From: Prevotellaceae bacterium
GTDB lineage: Bacteria > Bacteroidota > Bacteroidia > Bacteroidales > Bacteroidaceae
Length of the DNA stretch: 38,933 nt
NCBI GenBank assembly: GCA_031262085.1
Contig: JAISIN010000052.1
Span: 1 to 38,933 of the forward strand
Reading direction: 5' to 3'
Of the stretch, positions 1-9,956 are shown one piece after another. Position numbers and translations under genes: made by a program. Below the pieces are notes generated by a model. The model made no database searches. It was not told the DNA's origin and worked only from the letters and a program-made list of their open reading frames with translations. Each line of letters begins with the position of its first letter. Position 1 is the first letter of the stretch.

Positions 1-395
1 TAGAACGCAGCATATTTATCTGCAAAATCATTAACTATGCCGCCGCAATAGTCATCGAAGCTCTCTTTAAGTTCTTCTATCGAAGAGGCTCCGCCTACTT
101 TTGAGAAGTCGAATCGGAGTACTTGAAAGCGCCCTTGGTTCTTGGTAGGATGTTTTCCGATCCACAGATTGCCGAATAGTTCATCGAATCGGGGCTTCTG
201 CAAAATATCGTAGTAAGCACCAAGCATGCCTACGAACAAGCTCTTCCCGAAGCGTCGCGGACGAATCATCAGCAAGTTGGGGAGCGACTTCTCTACCAGC
301 GGGATATACTTCGTTTTGTCAACGAAATAGTAGTTATCACCGATAATCTGTTCAAAATCGGAGATTCCGTAGGGAATATCTTTGATGTCATCCAT
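1..395 (-). CDS. AAA-ATPase-like protein, N-terminal part (cut by window edge)
   Basis: The reverse strand from the ATG at 395 is open to the window edge, giving 131 codons of an N-terminus that begins MDDIKDIPYGISDFEQII. It contains a YYFVDKT block and then a P-loop-like RPRRFGKS, the hallmark order of the AAA-ATPase-like family (PF09820 type), which usually ends in a PD-(D/E)XK nuclease-like domain. The same order occurs in the complete gene at 28060-29616, so the window holds two paralogs. It lies 31 bp downstream of the beta-galactosidase stop on the same strand, separated by a short AT dinucleotide run. Family members are abundant in Bacteroidota; their role is not established, and proposals include mobile-element or defence functions. 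The C-terminal part lies outside the window, so the nuclease-like half cannot be checked. Confidence 0.85.
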   Translation of the reverse strand, partial: MDDIKDIPYGISDFEQIIGDNYYFVDKTKYIPLVEKSLPNLLMIRPRRFGKSLFVGMLGAYYDILQKPRFDELFGNLWIGKHPTKNQGRFQVLRFDFSKVGGASSIEELKESFDDYCGGIVNDFADKYAAF

Positions 396-426
396 TATAT
401 ATATATATGTGTGTAGTAAAAGTGAA

Positions 427-3400
427 TTATTGCCGCAAAGCGACCTTGCCGGCAGGGAGCACACCGGCAGGAGCTACGCGGGCAGCCTCCGACGGCGTAT
501 TCCCTCCCCTGATAAGCGGACGGATGATGAATCCCAGTCGGTGTGCATCGGCAAATACGCGGTCGGGCATCAGCGGACCGCCCTGTCCGCAGCTGTTGCC
601 GCCCAGTCCTGTCACGGCGCCATCCAGATGCAGCCACGTGTCGCCCGCAGGTGGAAGTTGATAGGGGTGTGAGGCAAGTATCAGGTCGGTAGCCGAGTAG
701 GGCAACGCCGAAACCGACAAGCGGTCGGTGGCAATGAATACGGCTCCGGTGTGGCGCTCGTCGGTAAGCGCACACCAGCGCACATCTTCATGATTACCCA
801 TGTCTTGGGGCTTGGGGAAGTCGACGAACTGGTCGGCTACCTGTCCGGTATACTGCTCGATGAACTGTCCGGTCTTACGATCGGCATAGTTGCCTGTCGG
901 ACCGCGACCGTAATAGCTGAAGGTGCTGTACCGTCGGGGGATCTGCATCGCATACCCCAATCGGGCAAGTGCCAAGTCGGGCTTATTGGAGGTAATGGCA
1001 GCTTGTAGCTCGATAGATCCGTCGGGATAGACCGTCCACACCTGATGGGTGACAAACTTAAAGTCGTTGGCGCCGAATGGTTGGTCGGTCAGCTCCTCGA
1101 TGCTGCTTCTGCCCGAACTGGTACCTCCCAGAATACGGGCAGCGTTCGGCGCCTGCGACTCTACGGTGAAGCTGAGCACAACCGTGCCGCCGGTTCCCTT
1201 CATGACGCTGCTGTCGGTAGCCCGATGTCGAAGGTTGTGCAGTCCGTTCTCGAACCACGGTTGGTAACACCAGTTGTCGTTGTTGACGAAGGCGCGGAAG
1301 GCATCCAATCGGGGACCGTTGCCATCGGCTATCAGCAGGTTTCCGTCGTAGGTCAGACGGTAAATGGTTCCGGTACGGGTGTCGAACAGCGCCTCGAAGT
1401 TTCGGCCTGTTACGGTGATGTAGGGCAACTCCTTCTTATCGGCGCTCCGGGCGCGGGCGAAGCTTACGGGTGTGCCGATCGCTGCCGTGAGGGCGTTGAG
1501 TAGGGGGCGTTCGTCGGCAGGACGAACCTGCATCTGTTCCTCTGCCATGACGTAGCCCTGCGCTGCCCACGGCATATCCTCCTTTAGCAGAAACTGTATC
1601 TTTATGAAGTACTCGCGATCCTTTTGTAGGGGGATAGGCAGTCGGTGGTAAGGGATGGTGAGGTGCGTTTGCTGTCGCGGTGCGAGGTGGATGTTGCTCG
1701 TTTCGCCGGTGTGCACACACTTGCCGTCTTCATGGAGTTCCCATCGCCACACGTACTCGTCGTTCAGGTCTTTAAAATAGTTCTTATTGAAAACCGTAAA
1801 TACTCCCTGGTCGGGATAGGTCGCCGTGACAGCAATCGGTTGATACACCTTCTTCACTTCGTAATATTGCGGCTTGGGAGTGAGGTCGCCGAACACGATG
1901 CCATTCATCACGAATTGTCCGTCGTTGGGGAAGTCGCCGAAGTCGCCTCCGTATGCCAGATATTTAATGCCGGTCTGCCGGTCGTAGTTGTACATCGACT
2001 GGTCTACCCAGTCCCATACGGCGCCTCCGCAGATGAAGTTGGTCGATTCGATGGCGTTCCAGTAATCTATCAGATTGCCGCAGGCATTGCCCATGGAATG
2101 TGCATACTCCGAGATATGAAAAGGATACTTGAGGTCGGACTTGCCTTGTACCGCTGCGCGTACCCACTCAATCGACGGATACTGGTTGCTGCCCATGTCG
2201 ACGATGTTGTTGTTGCGTTCGTATTGCACGGGACGTGACGTGTCGAAGGCTTTCAGCGCCTCGTAGGCAGCGACGAAGTTTTTGCCCGGTCCTGCCTCAT
2301 TGCCCAGCGACCAGATCACGATGGCGGGATTGTTGACGTTGGCATGTGCCATCTCCATGACACGGGCAACGTGTGCATCTCTCCACTCGGCGGGGTGCGA
2401 CAGAGAGGCGTCACCATAATAGTATTCGTGCGATTCGATGTTGGCTTCGTCTTCGAGATAGATGCCATATTTGTTGCACAGGTAGTACCAATACGGGTCG
2501 TCGGGATAGTGCGAATTGCGCACGTGGTTGATATTGGCACGTTTCATCAGCCTGATCTCTTCCTCCATCTGTTGGCGGGTGATGGCATGCCCTACGGCGG
2601 GGTTGGTCTCGTGTCGGTTGACCCCTTTGAGCTTGACGGGTTTGTTGTTGATGTAGTAGTAGCGTCCTGCCAGTCCGAACTCGTCTTTCGATGCCGGTGT
2701 ATCCTTGATCTCCACTTTGCGGAAGCCGGTGATGAGCGACGTCGTTTCTACCACCTTTCCCCGTCTGTTGAGCAGCTCTGCGACTAACGTGTAGCGATAA
2801 GGCTCTTCTGCCGACCATTTGCGGGGTTCTTTCACGTCGAAGCGTGTTTGTACGCGGGTGGTCTCACCTACTTCGAACTTCTCCGTTGCTGCCGATGTGC
2901 GTGTCGACACCAGCGTATTTTCGTCGGAGTAGAGCCGGTTGGCATAGAGCGAATAGCGCACCTTGTATCCTCTGGCGACATCTGTGTCTAAGTTGCGGAG
3001 GGTTGCGTCGATTGTCAGTGAGCCGTCGATGCAGTTGGCATCCAGGTCGGGGACGACCACCAAGTCGCCGATGTGCACCTTCGGCACGGCACATAGCGCC
3101 ACCGTGCGGAAGATGCCCGGCAGTCTGAACATGTCCTGCGCTTCGAGGAAAGAGCCGTCGGAGTTGCGATAGACCTCGACGGCTACCATGTTCGTACCGC
3201 TATGCAGATAAGGGGTGATATTGAAAGAGGCCGTGTTGCGTGAGTTTTTGGAGAAGCCCACATACTGACCGTTGATCCACAGATAGAAGAATGAATCTAC
3301 GCCGTCGAAGTTAATAAACACCTCGCGTTCGTCCCATTCCTGCGGGAGGTAGAAGTCGAGGCGGAAGGAGCCGACCTCGTTGCGTGTTTGGTAAGTCGTC

Positions 3401-3891
3401 CAGTTGGTTGGCGGGGTGCGCATCACGCCCCCGCGCCAGTCGTCGGCTGCCACCGTGTGTTGAAAGATAACCTTCTGGTTGACGTAGATAGGTGTGCCGT
3501 ACTTCAGGCTACCGTCTTTCTGTATGCCGTAGATGTTCCAGCTCGACGGTACCGGGATCAGGTCCCATGCACTGACGTCGTAGTCGGGCTGATAAAATGT
3601 CTGGGGTCGTGAATCGGGGTCGGGTGCCCAGTGGAAGCGCCATTCACCGTCGAGCGACAGCCAATAGTTGCTGTTTTCGGGCAGCACCTTGCGGGCACTT
3701 TCCACATCTTGAAACGGAAAGAACCACGCATGAGGTTGTTCTTTGTTCAATGCGAGGTTTTCGGGCGATTCCCACTCGGCTCCGGTCGGGGCGTTCGTTT
3801 GTCCATACGAATAGCCACTTAATGGCTGGCTGTATAAACCTTGTACAGTCAGTGCACCACACAATACACTAATTAAAAAGCTCTTGTTCAT
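427..3891 (-). CDS. Exported GH2 beta-galactosidase (LacZ type)
   Basis: A 1154-residue glycoside hydrolase family 2 enzyme expected to cleave terminal beta-galactosides in the periplasm or at the cell surface. A signal peptide covers residues 1-22 (ends LYSQ). The N-terminal sugar-binding jelly roll is at about 50-270, an Ig-like domain at 270-390 and the TIM barrel at 390-690. The C-terminal part is the LacZ small-chain-like beta-sandwich at about 800-1140. The acid/base is Glu532 in WSLGNEAGPG and the nucleophile is Glu595 in ISEYAHSMGN; both match E. coli LacZ Glu461 and Glu537. GVNRHE and VRNSHYP are further family motifs. Length is a little over that of LacZ (about 1020) because of the leader and loops. 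It looks monocistronic with its own promoter-like box at 3926-3933. Other GH2 activities such as beta-glucuronidase are less likely given the LacZ-like C-terminal domain. Confidence 0.95.
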   Translation of the reverse strand: MNKSFLISVLCGALTVQGLYSQPLSGYSYGQTNAPTGAEWESPENLALNKEQPHAWFFPFQDVESARKVLPENSNYWLSLDGEWRFHWAPDPDSRPQTFYQPDYDVSAWDLIPVPSSWNIYGIQKDGSLKYGTPIYVNQKVIFQHTVAADDWRGGVMRTPPTNWTTYQTRNEVGSFRLDFYLPQEWDEREVFINFDGVDSFFYLWINGQYVGFSKNSRNTASFNITPYLHSGTNMVAVEVYRNSDGSFLEAQDMFRLPGIFRTVALCAVPKVHIGDLVVVPDLDANCIDGSLTIDATLRNLDTDVARGYKVRYSLYANRLYSDENTLVSTRTSAATEKFEVGETTRVQTRFDVKEPRKWSAEEPYRYTLVAELLNRRGKVVETTSLITGFRKVEIKDTPASKDEFGLAGRYYYINNKPVKLKGVNRHETNPAVGHAITRQQMEEEIRLMKRANINHVRNSHYPDDPYWYYLCNKYGIYLEDEANIESHEYYYGDASLSHPAEWRDAHVARVMEMAHANVNNPAIVIWSLGNEAGPGKNFVAAYEALKAFDTSRPVQYERNNNIVDMGSNQYPSIEWVRAAVQGKSDLKYPFHISEYAHSMGNACGNLIDYWNAIESTNFICGGAVWDWVDQSMYNYDRQTGIKYLAYGGDFGDFPNDGQFVMNGIVFGDLTPKPQYYEVKKVYQPIAVTATYPDQGVFTVFNKNYFKDLNDEYVWRWELHEDGKCVHTGETSNIHLAPRQQTHLTIPYHRLPIPLQKDREYFIKIQFLLKEDMPWAAQGYVMAEEQMQVRPADERPLLNALTAAIGTPVSFARARSADKKELPYITVTGRNFEALFDTRTGTIYRLTYDGNLLIADGNGPRLDAFRAFVNNDNWCYQPWFENGLHNLRHRATDSSVMKGTGGTVVLSFTVESQAPNAARILGGTSSGRSSIEELTDQPFGANDFKFVTHQVWTVYPDGSIELQAAITSNKPDLALARLGYAMQIPRRYSTFSYYGRGPTGNYADRKTGQFIEQYTGQVADQFVDFPKPQDMGNHEDVRWCALTDERHTGAVFIATDRLSVSALPYSATDLILASHPYQLPPAGDTWLHLDGAVTGLGGNSCGQGGPLMPDRVFADAHRLGFIIRPLIRGGNTPSEAARVAPAGVLPAGKVALRQ

Positions 3892-3925
3892 AAAGGATAA
3901 GCGTTAACAAGAATAAATAAGCTGA

Positions 3926-3933
3926 CAAAGATA
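3926..3933 (-). promoter_or_regulatory. -7 box for the beta-galactosidase gene
   Basis: The reverse strand reads TATCTTTG, an exact match to the Bacteroidota -7 element TAnnTTTG, 35 bp upstream of the ATG at 3891. No clear -33 TTG element is visible at the usual distance. Confidence 0.55.
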
Positions 3934-4069
3934 GTGTCGATTCACGGTAGCGAAGATACATGGTATTGGGATTTACACATAATTAACCAAATGGGGGAGA
4001 TGGAGGGCGTTATGTCATGGAGCTATTTCGTGAAAGCATCTAAGTATAATCACAATTTACGTTTAAAAG

Positions 4070-4102
4070 TTGCTTATCATTAAACATTATTGCCTTACTT
4101 TG
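4070..4102 (+). promoter_or_regulatory. Putative promoter of the macroglobulin gene
   Basis: TTG at 4070-4072 is followed, after 22 bp, by TTACTTTG at 4095-4102, one mismatch from TAnnTTTG. The predicted transcript would start near 4110, about 45 nt before the ATG at 4155. The 263-bp spacer between the two divergent genes holds nothing else recognisable. Confidence 0.4.
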
Positions 4103-4154
4103 TGGCTGTAATAAGCACAAATTGATAGAACCAACACATCAAAAGTAATAGAGT

Positions 4155-7100
4155 ATGAGAAGCATACAGCGATATTTCCGGCAGCTATCCACGATGGTCT
4201 TGCTGGCAGTTTGGGCGCCAACGACCGTATATGCACAGTCGTTCAACGCCTTGTGGAAGCAAGTGGAACAAGCCGAGCAGAAAGGTTTGCCCCAGACCGT
4301 AGTCGATCTCACCCATCGAATATTTCAAAAAGGCGAGCAGGAGAAAAATACTCCACAGATGCTAAAAGCTTACATCTGCCGGGCTGAATCGCAAGAGCGT
4401 CTCACCCCCGACAGCTTTTATGTGAGTGTGCAGAACCTCGAACAGTGGGCACAGCAAGCGCAACAACCGACAGACCGGGCTGTGCTGCACTCGCTGCTGG
4501 CAAGCCTGTATGCCGATTATGCCAACAGCAATAGCAGAACGCTATTGCGACGGGCTGCCTTGGAGGTAGCCGGGAACGACATCCCTGCCGACATGCGTGA
4601 GTGGAGCGCCAATCTGTTCATCGACCGGGTAAAGAAGCATATCCGCTTGGCATTGGAAACTCCGGATGCGTTGCTGAACACCTCTACACGCAAATATGTA
4701 CCCTTTACGATGATAGGCGAATCGAGCCGTTATTATGGGCACGACCTGTATCACCTGATAGTAGGACGTGCCGTAGAAGCCATGCAAAGCATCCAAGTGC
4801 TATCGGCAGAAACAGATAGTATAAACCAATGTATAGCAGATATTTATAGCCGGTCGATTGCGCAATATCGACAAATGACCGGCAAAGAAGATGCAGTGAT
4901 ACTCCTCACCTTAGACAGTTTGAGAAACAGCCGTTTCAAAACGGAGGCGTATCTTGCCGCACTGAACACCCTGATTGCCCGATATGGCGCACGTCAGGTG
5001 TGTGCCGAAGTCTATTTGGAAAAGGTCGGCTATCTCTACGAACGCCAAAAGGTCAAAGAGGGTTTGCAGGCATGCAGTGATGCCATTGCCCGTTACCCGA
5101 AATACCAACGAATCAATGTGCTGCGCCAGTCGCGCGACAATATACTGAAGCCACATCTGGAGATCTCTCTTGACGAACGGGTTTATCCGGGCGACAGCGT
5201 AAAAATGAACGTCACACACAGCAACCTCGATGGTTTCACGCTCAACTTCCTGCGCGAAAAGGGAGATACCTATACCATCGCCAAGTCGCAACGCTTCGCT
5301 TTGTCGCGTCCTGCCAATTATATGGTACGGGATACGTTGCTTTGCGTCGTGGCGCCTGATAAAACAGGTGATTATTCGATTCAGATTCTTCCGGATAGTA
5401 AGTTGGCAGAGAAAGAAGACCCCGACGATGGCGAAGAGATGGAGATTACCCGCCTCAAAGTGCTGACCATCGGCTGGGATGGTGCGCACATCGAAGTGCA
5501 GGTGGTCGATGCACGTAGCGGTCAGCCGGTGCCCGATGTGCTGCTGCAATTCATTCGGAGAGATGCGCCGGCAGATGAATTGATGACCGACAAACAGGGG
5601 AGGGCATCTACCGTATGGAACCCTAAATATACCACGCTGACTGCCGAAAAGGGCGATGATCGCATCATACAATCAATATATTATGGTGGACGCAATTGGA
5701 CGGGAGGCAACACAGCGCCGGTGCAACGCATGCAATTGTTGACCGACCGCACCATTTATCGTCCGGGACAAACTATCTATGTCAAAGGTATAGATTTTGA
5801 AGTAACGGGCGATACGGCACGCGTACTCACCCATCAAACACACAACGTGGTGCTGCGCGATGTCAACCGCAAAGAGATAGCCCAAAAGGAGGTGCACACC
5901 AACGAATTCGGGTCGTTTACCACAACGTTTACATTGCCCGAGGCATGTCTGAACGGGCGCTATGTGATTACCGTACCTGCCCGAGGTACGGCTTACGTGC
6001 AAGTAGAATCCTACAAGCGTCCTACGTTTGAAATGGTGTTCGATACGTTGACCGCAAGCTATCAAATAGGCGACAGCGTAAAACTGCGCGGCAAAGCCAT
6101 CTCGTACAACGGCGTGCCGGTAGCGGGGCAGAAAGTGGATTATACGGTGTTGCGTACCGTCTCGTTTTTCCGAACATATCATGATAACCTAAATAGCTAC
6201 TCTGTAACCGACACTGTAACAACGGCAAACGATGGTAGCTTTGTCATTCCTCTCTATCTGGCAGGCAGTGAAAAAGAATTGGTAGGAGGGGGTTATTTCG
6301 CTTATACGGTGAAAACCTCCTTGACGAATCAAGCCGGCGAGACACAAAGCGCCTCCGTTTCACTCACAGCAGGTACGCGCTCGCTGTTGCTTTCCACTTC
6401 GGAGACCGGCGGACGCATCTGTAAAGATAACGATATTCGCCTGACCGTTTACGCCGAAAACCTGAATGGGCAGCCGGTGGCGGTTACCGGCAGCTACCGA
6501 CTGTCGCAAATCATCGACGGCGCATCGCATCTGCAACGCTCGGGAAGCTTCACTGCCAATGTAGAGACACTTTGGAAAGAGTGGGCACAACTGCCTTCGG
6601 GCGCATACGAACTGCTGCTCACAGCAAAAGATTCGCAAGGCAGAGATACGGAATACCAAACAAAGTTCGCACTCTTCTCGTATAGCGACAACCGCCCGAC
6701 AACCAAGTCGGACATCTGGGCATACACCATTGGCGACGGTAGTTTTGATGCCGCGCATCCGGCGCAGTTCAGCTTTGGAACCTCTTTCAAGGATGCCTAT
6801 GTTTTGCTCGATGTCTTTTGTGGCAACAGACGCTTGGAAAGCCGCACGTTGCAACTCTCCGACAGTATTGTCCGCTTTGAAGTACCTTATAAGGCTGAAT
6901 ATGGCGACGGCGTGCAGTATCTCTTTGCCTTTGTGAAGAACGGACAGCTTTATACGCAGCAGTTCCAGTTGAAGAAACGGCTATCCGACAAGAAGCTGAC
7001 GATGAAATGGACTGTTTTCCGCGATAAACTGCTTCCCGGGCAGACCGAAGAGTGGCGACTGACAGTCGGCACGCCGCAAGGTACTCCTGCCGATGCCGAA

Positions 7101-9860
7101 CTGCTGGCTGTGATGTATGATGCTTCGTTAGAGGCACTCTATCCGAACAATCAAAGGTTGACAGTAGGTTACAACCAAGAGATAGCCCGTGCCGTTTGGC
7201 AAACAGACGACAACTTCTTCATCTATGTGAACCATTCATTTGTAACCAAAACGTGGAAATACGATCCGTTGGTGTACGACAGCTTCTACGGGAACGGGCT
7301 ACGTAGTATGTTCTTATTAGACGTTCTACCTGCGTATGGTATGTCGGTAAAGAAGAATCTGACCTTGGCTGTACGGGGAGTTGCTTCGCAAACCAGAGTA
7401 ATGTCTGTCTCAAGTGATGCCGTAGCCAACAGCGACGATATAATGGAAGAAAACCATCAACCGATGAGCGCAGGTGACCCACCCTCTGTCAAAGAAGATA
7501 CGAACAACCGGCGTGATGCTCTCCGCACCAACTTTTCCGAGACCGCCTTTTTCTATCCCCGGCTTCGTACCAACGCGCAAGGCGAGGTGAGCATCTCCTT
7601 TACCCTTCCCGAGAGCCTGACCCGCTGGAACTTCCGCGGTTATGCGCACACCCGGGGCATGCTGACCGGACAGTTGACCGCCTCTGCCGTTGCCTCCAAA
7701 GATTTCATGTTGCAACCCAACCTACCGCGCTTCGTCAGAGTAGGGGATGTGACGAGCATCGCTGCCACCATCACCAACCTGACGGGCAAGCCTGTTTCGG
7801 GTAAGGCAAAACTGGTTCTCTTCGACCCGCTGACCGATCAGGAGATCAGTACGCAGCAACAACCGTTCGCAGTGGAAGCAGGATCTACGGGTGCGGTATC
7901 CTTCCGTTTCACTGCCACCGATAAGTACGAAATGTTGGGCGTTCGCATCCTTGCCGACGGCGGCAGCTTCGGCGACGGCGAGCAACACCTGCTGCCTGTT
8001 CTCAGCGACAAGGAGTATCTCACCGAGACCCTGACCCTGCCTATCCGCGGTAATCAGACCCGTACCTTCTCTTTAGACAGCCTTTTCAACGGCAACAGCC
8101 GCACTGCCGTCGACCGTCGCCTGACTGTTGAGTTCACCGGCAACCCCGCCTGGCTTGCCGTGCAGGCATTGCCTGTGCTGAGCCAGCCCAAGTACGAAAA
8201 CGCCACATCGTGGGCAACGGCTCTCTACGCAGATGTCGTGGCAGCCCATATACTCAACAGTCAGCCGCGCATCAAAGCCGTGATGGATAGCTGGAAAGCC
8301 CGCGAAGGCGCTCAAGACGGCAAAGGTTCCAAAGAATCTTTCCTCTCCGCCCTGCAAAAGCATCAGGATGTAAAGAACATCCTCCTCGAAGAATCGCCTT
8401 GGTTGCTCGAAGCGACCACTGAAGCCGAACGTCAGTCGCGCCTTGCCACCTTGTTCGATGTGAACACCCTGTCGAACCACACCTTCACTGCCCTGACCAA
8501 ACTGAAAGAGCTTCAGGGCGGCGACGGTTCGTGGAGCTGGTACAAGGGTATGTCCGGCAGTCGTTCGATGACCGTTTACATCACCGAACTGCTTACCCGC
8601 TTGCCCCTTCTCACGGGCGAGCAGAACAGCTCCGATGCCCTCTCTTTGCAGAGGTCGGCTTTCGGCTACCTGCACCATCAGGCAGACAAGGAGTACACCC
8701 GCCTGCGCAAAGCGTTGAAGTCGGGTGGCGAGCTTACTATGATTTCCTCTTTTGCGCTGAATTATCTCTACCTCGTTGCACTTTCGGGCGAGACGGTTCC
8801 TGCTGACAGCAAACCGGCTTACAACTATTTCCTCGACCTTGCCGTCAAGACGTCGCAGCATCCGGGCAATCTCGATATAAACATGAAAGCCCGTCTGTCG
8901 GTTGTCTTGCAGAAATCGGGTCGTACTGCCGAAGCCACCGCCCTGATCGCTTCCCTCAAGGAGTATCTGGTGCAGACCGACGAGCGCGGTGCCTACTTCT
9001 CCTTCAACGAAACGCCCTACTTGTGGGGGATGCTTCCCGTATCTATCCATGTAGCAACGATGGAAGCCCTGCGTATCGCGGGCGGCAACGATGCTTTGCT
9101 CGAAGAGATGAAGATTTGGCTGTTGAAGCAGAAGCAGACCACCTCGTGGGATTCCCCCGTAGCCACAGCCGATGCGGTTTATGCACTGCTCTGTCAGGGT
9201 AGCGACCTGCTTGCTTCGCATGGTGTGGTCACCATCAAGTTAGATAAGAAGGTGTTGAACGCCCGTCCGCTCATCCCCGAGCTGGGTTACATCAAAGAGA
9301 GCTTCTCCGAAGGAGCGCCCGAAGTGAAAACCCGTCAAATCACTGTGAGCAAGCCCGATGGCGGCATTGCCTACGGCGCAGTATATGCTCAGTATCTCTC
9401 TCCGATCTCCGATGTGAAGACGCGTGGCGGCGAGTTGGCAGTAGAGAAGAAGCTCTATGTGGAGCGTGCTGTTGCATCGGGCGGTCAGAAGGTGCTTCAG
9501 CCGGTAACCCCTACCACAATGTTGTCGGTAGGCGACAGGGTTGTTGCCCGTCTCACCATCCGCCTCGACCGTGCGATGGACTTCATTCAGTTGAAAGACC
9601 AACGCGGCGCCTGCTTCGAACCCGAAGCCTCTGTGTCGAGCTATCGTTGGGACAACGGCATCGGTTACTATGTTGAGATAGAAGATGCTGCTACCAACTT
9701 CTTCTTCGACGGTCTCTCGAAAGGTGTGTATGTATTGGAGTACAGCTATCGGGTAGCCCGCAGCGGCAAGTACGAGGGTGGCTTGGCTACGATACAGTGT
9801 GCTTATGCTCCCGAATATGCGGCATACGCAGGATCGCAGACGGTACATATAGAGCCGTGA
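4155..9860 (+). CDS. Alpha-2-macroglobulin family protein without thioester
   Basis: A 1901-residue exported protein of the bacterial alpha-2-macroglobulin family. A signal peptide covers residues 1-28 (ends TTVYAQ, no lipobox). Residues about 30-330 are helical and repeat-like. The MG2 domain carries TDRTIYRPGQ at 530-539. The conserved A2M core begins near residue 1126 (NFSETAFFYPRL). A helical thioester-domain-like barrel follows at about 1340-1640, with GDGSWSW near 1457, and then a C-terminal beta domain. Where thioester members carry a Cys-x-Glu-Gln motif, this protein reads SQPKYENATSW (1343-1353), so the covalent-trap chemistry is missing. That resembles bacterial members such as YfaS that also lack the thioester. 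The family is thought to bind proteases or envelope components in the periplasm; the partner here is unknown. The next gene has its own promoter-like box, so this gene is probably transcribed alone or with partial read-through. Confidence 0.9.
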   Translation: MRSIQRYFRQLSTMVLLAVWAPTTVYAQSFNALWKQVEQAEQKGLPQTVVDLTHRIFQKGEQEKNTPQMLKAYICRAESQERLTPDSFYVSVQNLEQWAQQAQQPTDRAVLHSLLASLYADYANSNSRTLLRRAALEVAGNDIPADMREWSANLFIDRVKKHIRLALETPDALLNTSTRKYVPFTMIGESSRYYGHDLYHLIVGRAVEAMQSIQVLSAETDSINQCIADIYSRSIAQYRQMTGKEDAVILLTLDSLRNSRFKTEAYLAALNTLIARYGARQVCAEVYLEKVGYLYERQKVKEGLQACSDAIARYPKYQRINVLRQSRDNILKPHLEISLDERVYPGDSVKMNVTHSNLDGFTLNFLREKGDTYTIAKSQRFALSRPANYMVRDTLLCVVAPDKTGDYSIQILPDSKLAEKEDPDDGEEMEITRLKVLTIGWDGAHIEVQVVDARSGQPVPDVLLQFIRRDAPADELMTDKQGRASTVWNPKYTTLTAEKGDDRIIQSIYYGGRNWTGGNTAPVQRMQLLTDRTIYRPGQTIYVKGIDFEVTGDTARVLTHQTHNVVLRDVNRKEIAQKEVHTNEFGSFTTTFTLPEACLNGRYVITVPARGTAYVQVESYKRPTFEMVFDTLTASYQIGDSVKLRGKAISYNGVPVAGQKVDYTVLRTVSFFRTYHDNLNSYSVTDTVTTANDGSFVIPLYLAGSEKELVGGGYFAYTVKTSLTNQAGETQSASVSLTAGTRSLLLSTSETGGRICKDNDIRLTVYAENLNGQPVAVTGSYRLSQIIDGASHLQRSGSFTANVETLWKEWAQLPSGAYELLLTAKDSQGRDTEYQTKFALFSYSDNRPTTKSDIWAYTIGDGSFDAAHPAQFSFGTSFKDAYVLLDVFCGNRRLESRTLQLSDSIVRFEVPYKAEYGDGVQYLFAFVKNGQLYTQQFQLKKRLSDKKLTMKWTVFRDKLLPGQTEEWRLTVGTPQGTPADAELLAVMYDASLEALYPNNQRLTVGYNQEIARAVWQTDDNFFIYVNHSFVTKTWKYDPLVYDSFYGNGLRSMFLLDVLPAYGMSVKKNLTLAVRGVASQTRVMSVSSDAVANSDDIMEENHQPMSAGDPPSVKEDTNNRRDALRTNFSETAFFYPRLRTNAQGEVSISFTLPESLTRWNFRGYAHTRGMLTGQLTASAVASKDFMLQPNLPRFVRVGDVTSIAATITNLTGKPVSGKAKLVLFDPLTDQEISTQQQPFAVEAGSTGAVSFRFTATDKYEMLGVRILADGGSFGDGEQHLLPVLSDKEYLTETLTLPIRGNQTRTFSLDSLFNGNSRTAVDRRLTVEFTGNPAWLAVQALPVLSQPKYENATSWATALYADVVAAHILNSQPRIKAVMDSWKAREGAQDGKGSKESFLSALQKHQDVKNILLEESPWLLEATTEAERQSRLATLFDVNTLSNHTFTALTKLKELQGGDGSWSWYKGMSGSRSMTVYITELLTRLPLLTGEQNSSDALSLQRSAFGYLHHQADKEYTRLRKALKSGGELTMISSFALNYLYLVALSGETVPADSKPAYNYFLDLAVKTSQHPGNLDINMKARLSVVLQKSGRTAEATALIASLKEYLVQTDERGAYFSFNETPYLWGMLPVSIHVATMEALRIAGGNDALLEEMKIWLLKQKQTTSWDSPVATADAVYALLCQGSDLLASHGVVTIKLDKKVLNARPLIPELGYIKESFSEGAPEVKTRQITVSKPDGGIAYGAVYAQYLSPISDVKTRGGELAVEKKLYVERAVASGGQKVLQPVTPTTMLSVGDRVVARLTIRLDRAMDFIQLKDQRGACFEPEASVSSYRWDNGIGYYVEIEDAATNFFFDGLSKGVYVLEYSYRVARSGKYEGGLATIQCAYAPEYAAYAGSQTVHIEP

Positions 9861-9926
9861 TTACGAAACGATACAATAAATGCGGGAAAAATAGATATGA
9901 ATGAAACATCTCTCACCGAAAAGAGC

Positions 9927-9934
9927 TACTTTTG
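9927..9934 (+). promoter_or_regulatory. -7 box for the DUF1573-meaB operon
   Basis: TACTTTTG is a perfect TAnnTTTG match 22 bp before the ATG at 9957. It lies inside the 20-codon extension that would result from starting at 9897, which argues for the shorter start. Confidence 0.6.
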
Positions 9935-9956
9935 CGCCCTATATGACATCATAGTA

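Noticed and set aside
396..410. Short AT dinucleotide run before the truncated ATPase gene
   Set aside because: Too short to call a microsatellite of note; common in AT-rich spacers.
8073..9221. 382-codon reverse-strand ORF within the macroglobulin gene
   Set aside because: Antisense shadow of a conserved domain, with no family motif.
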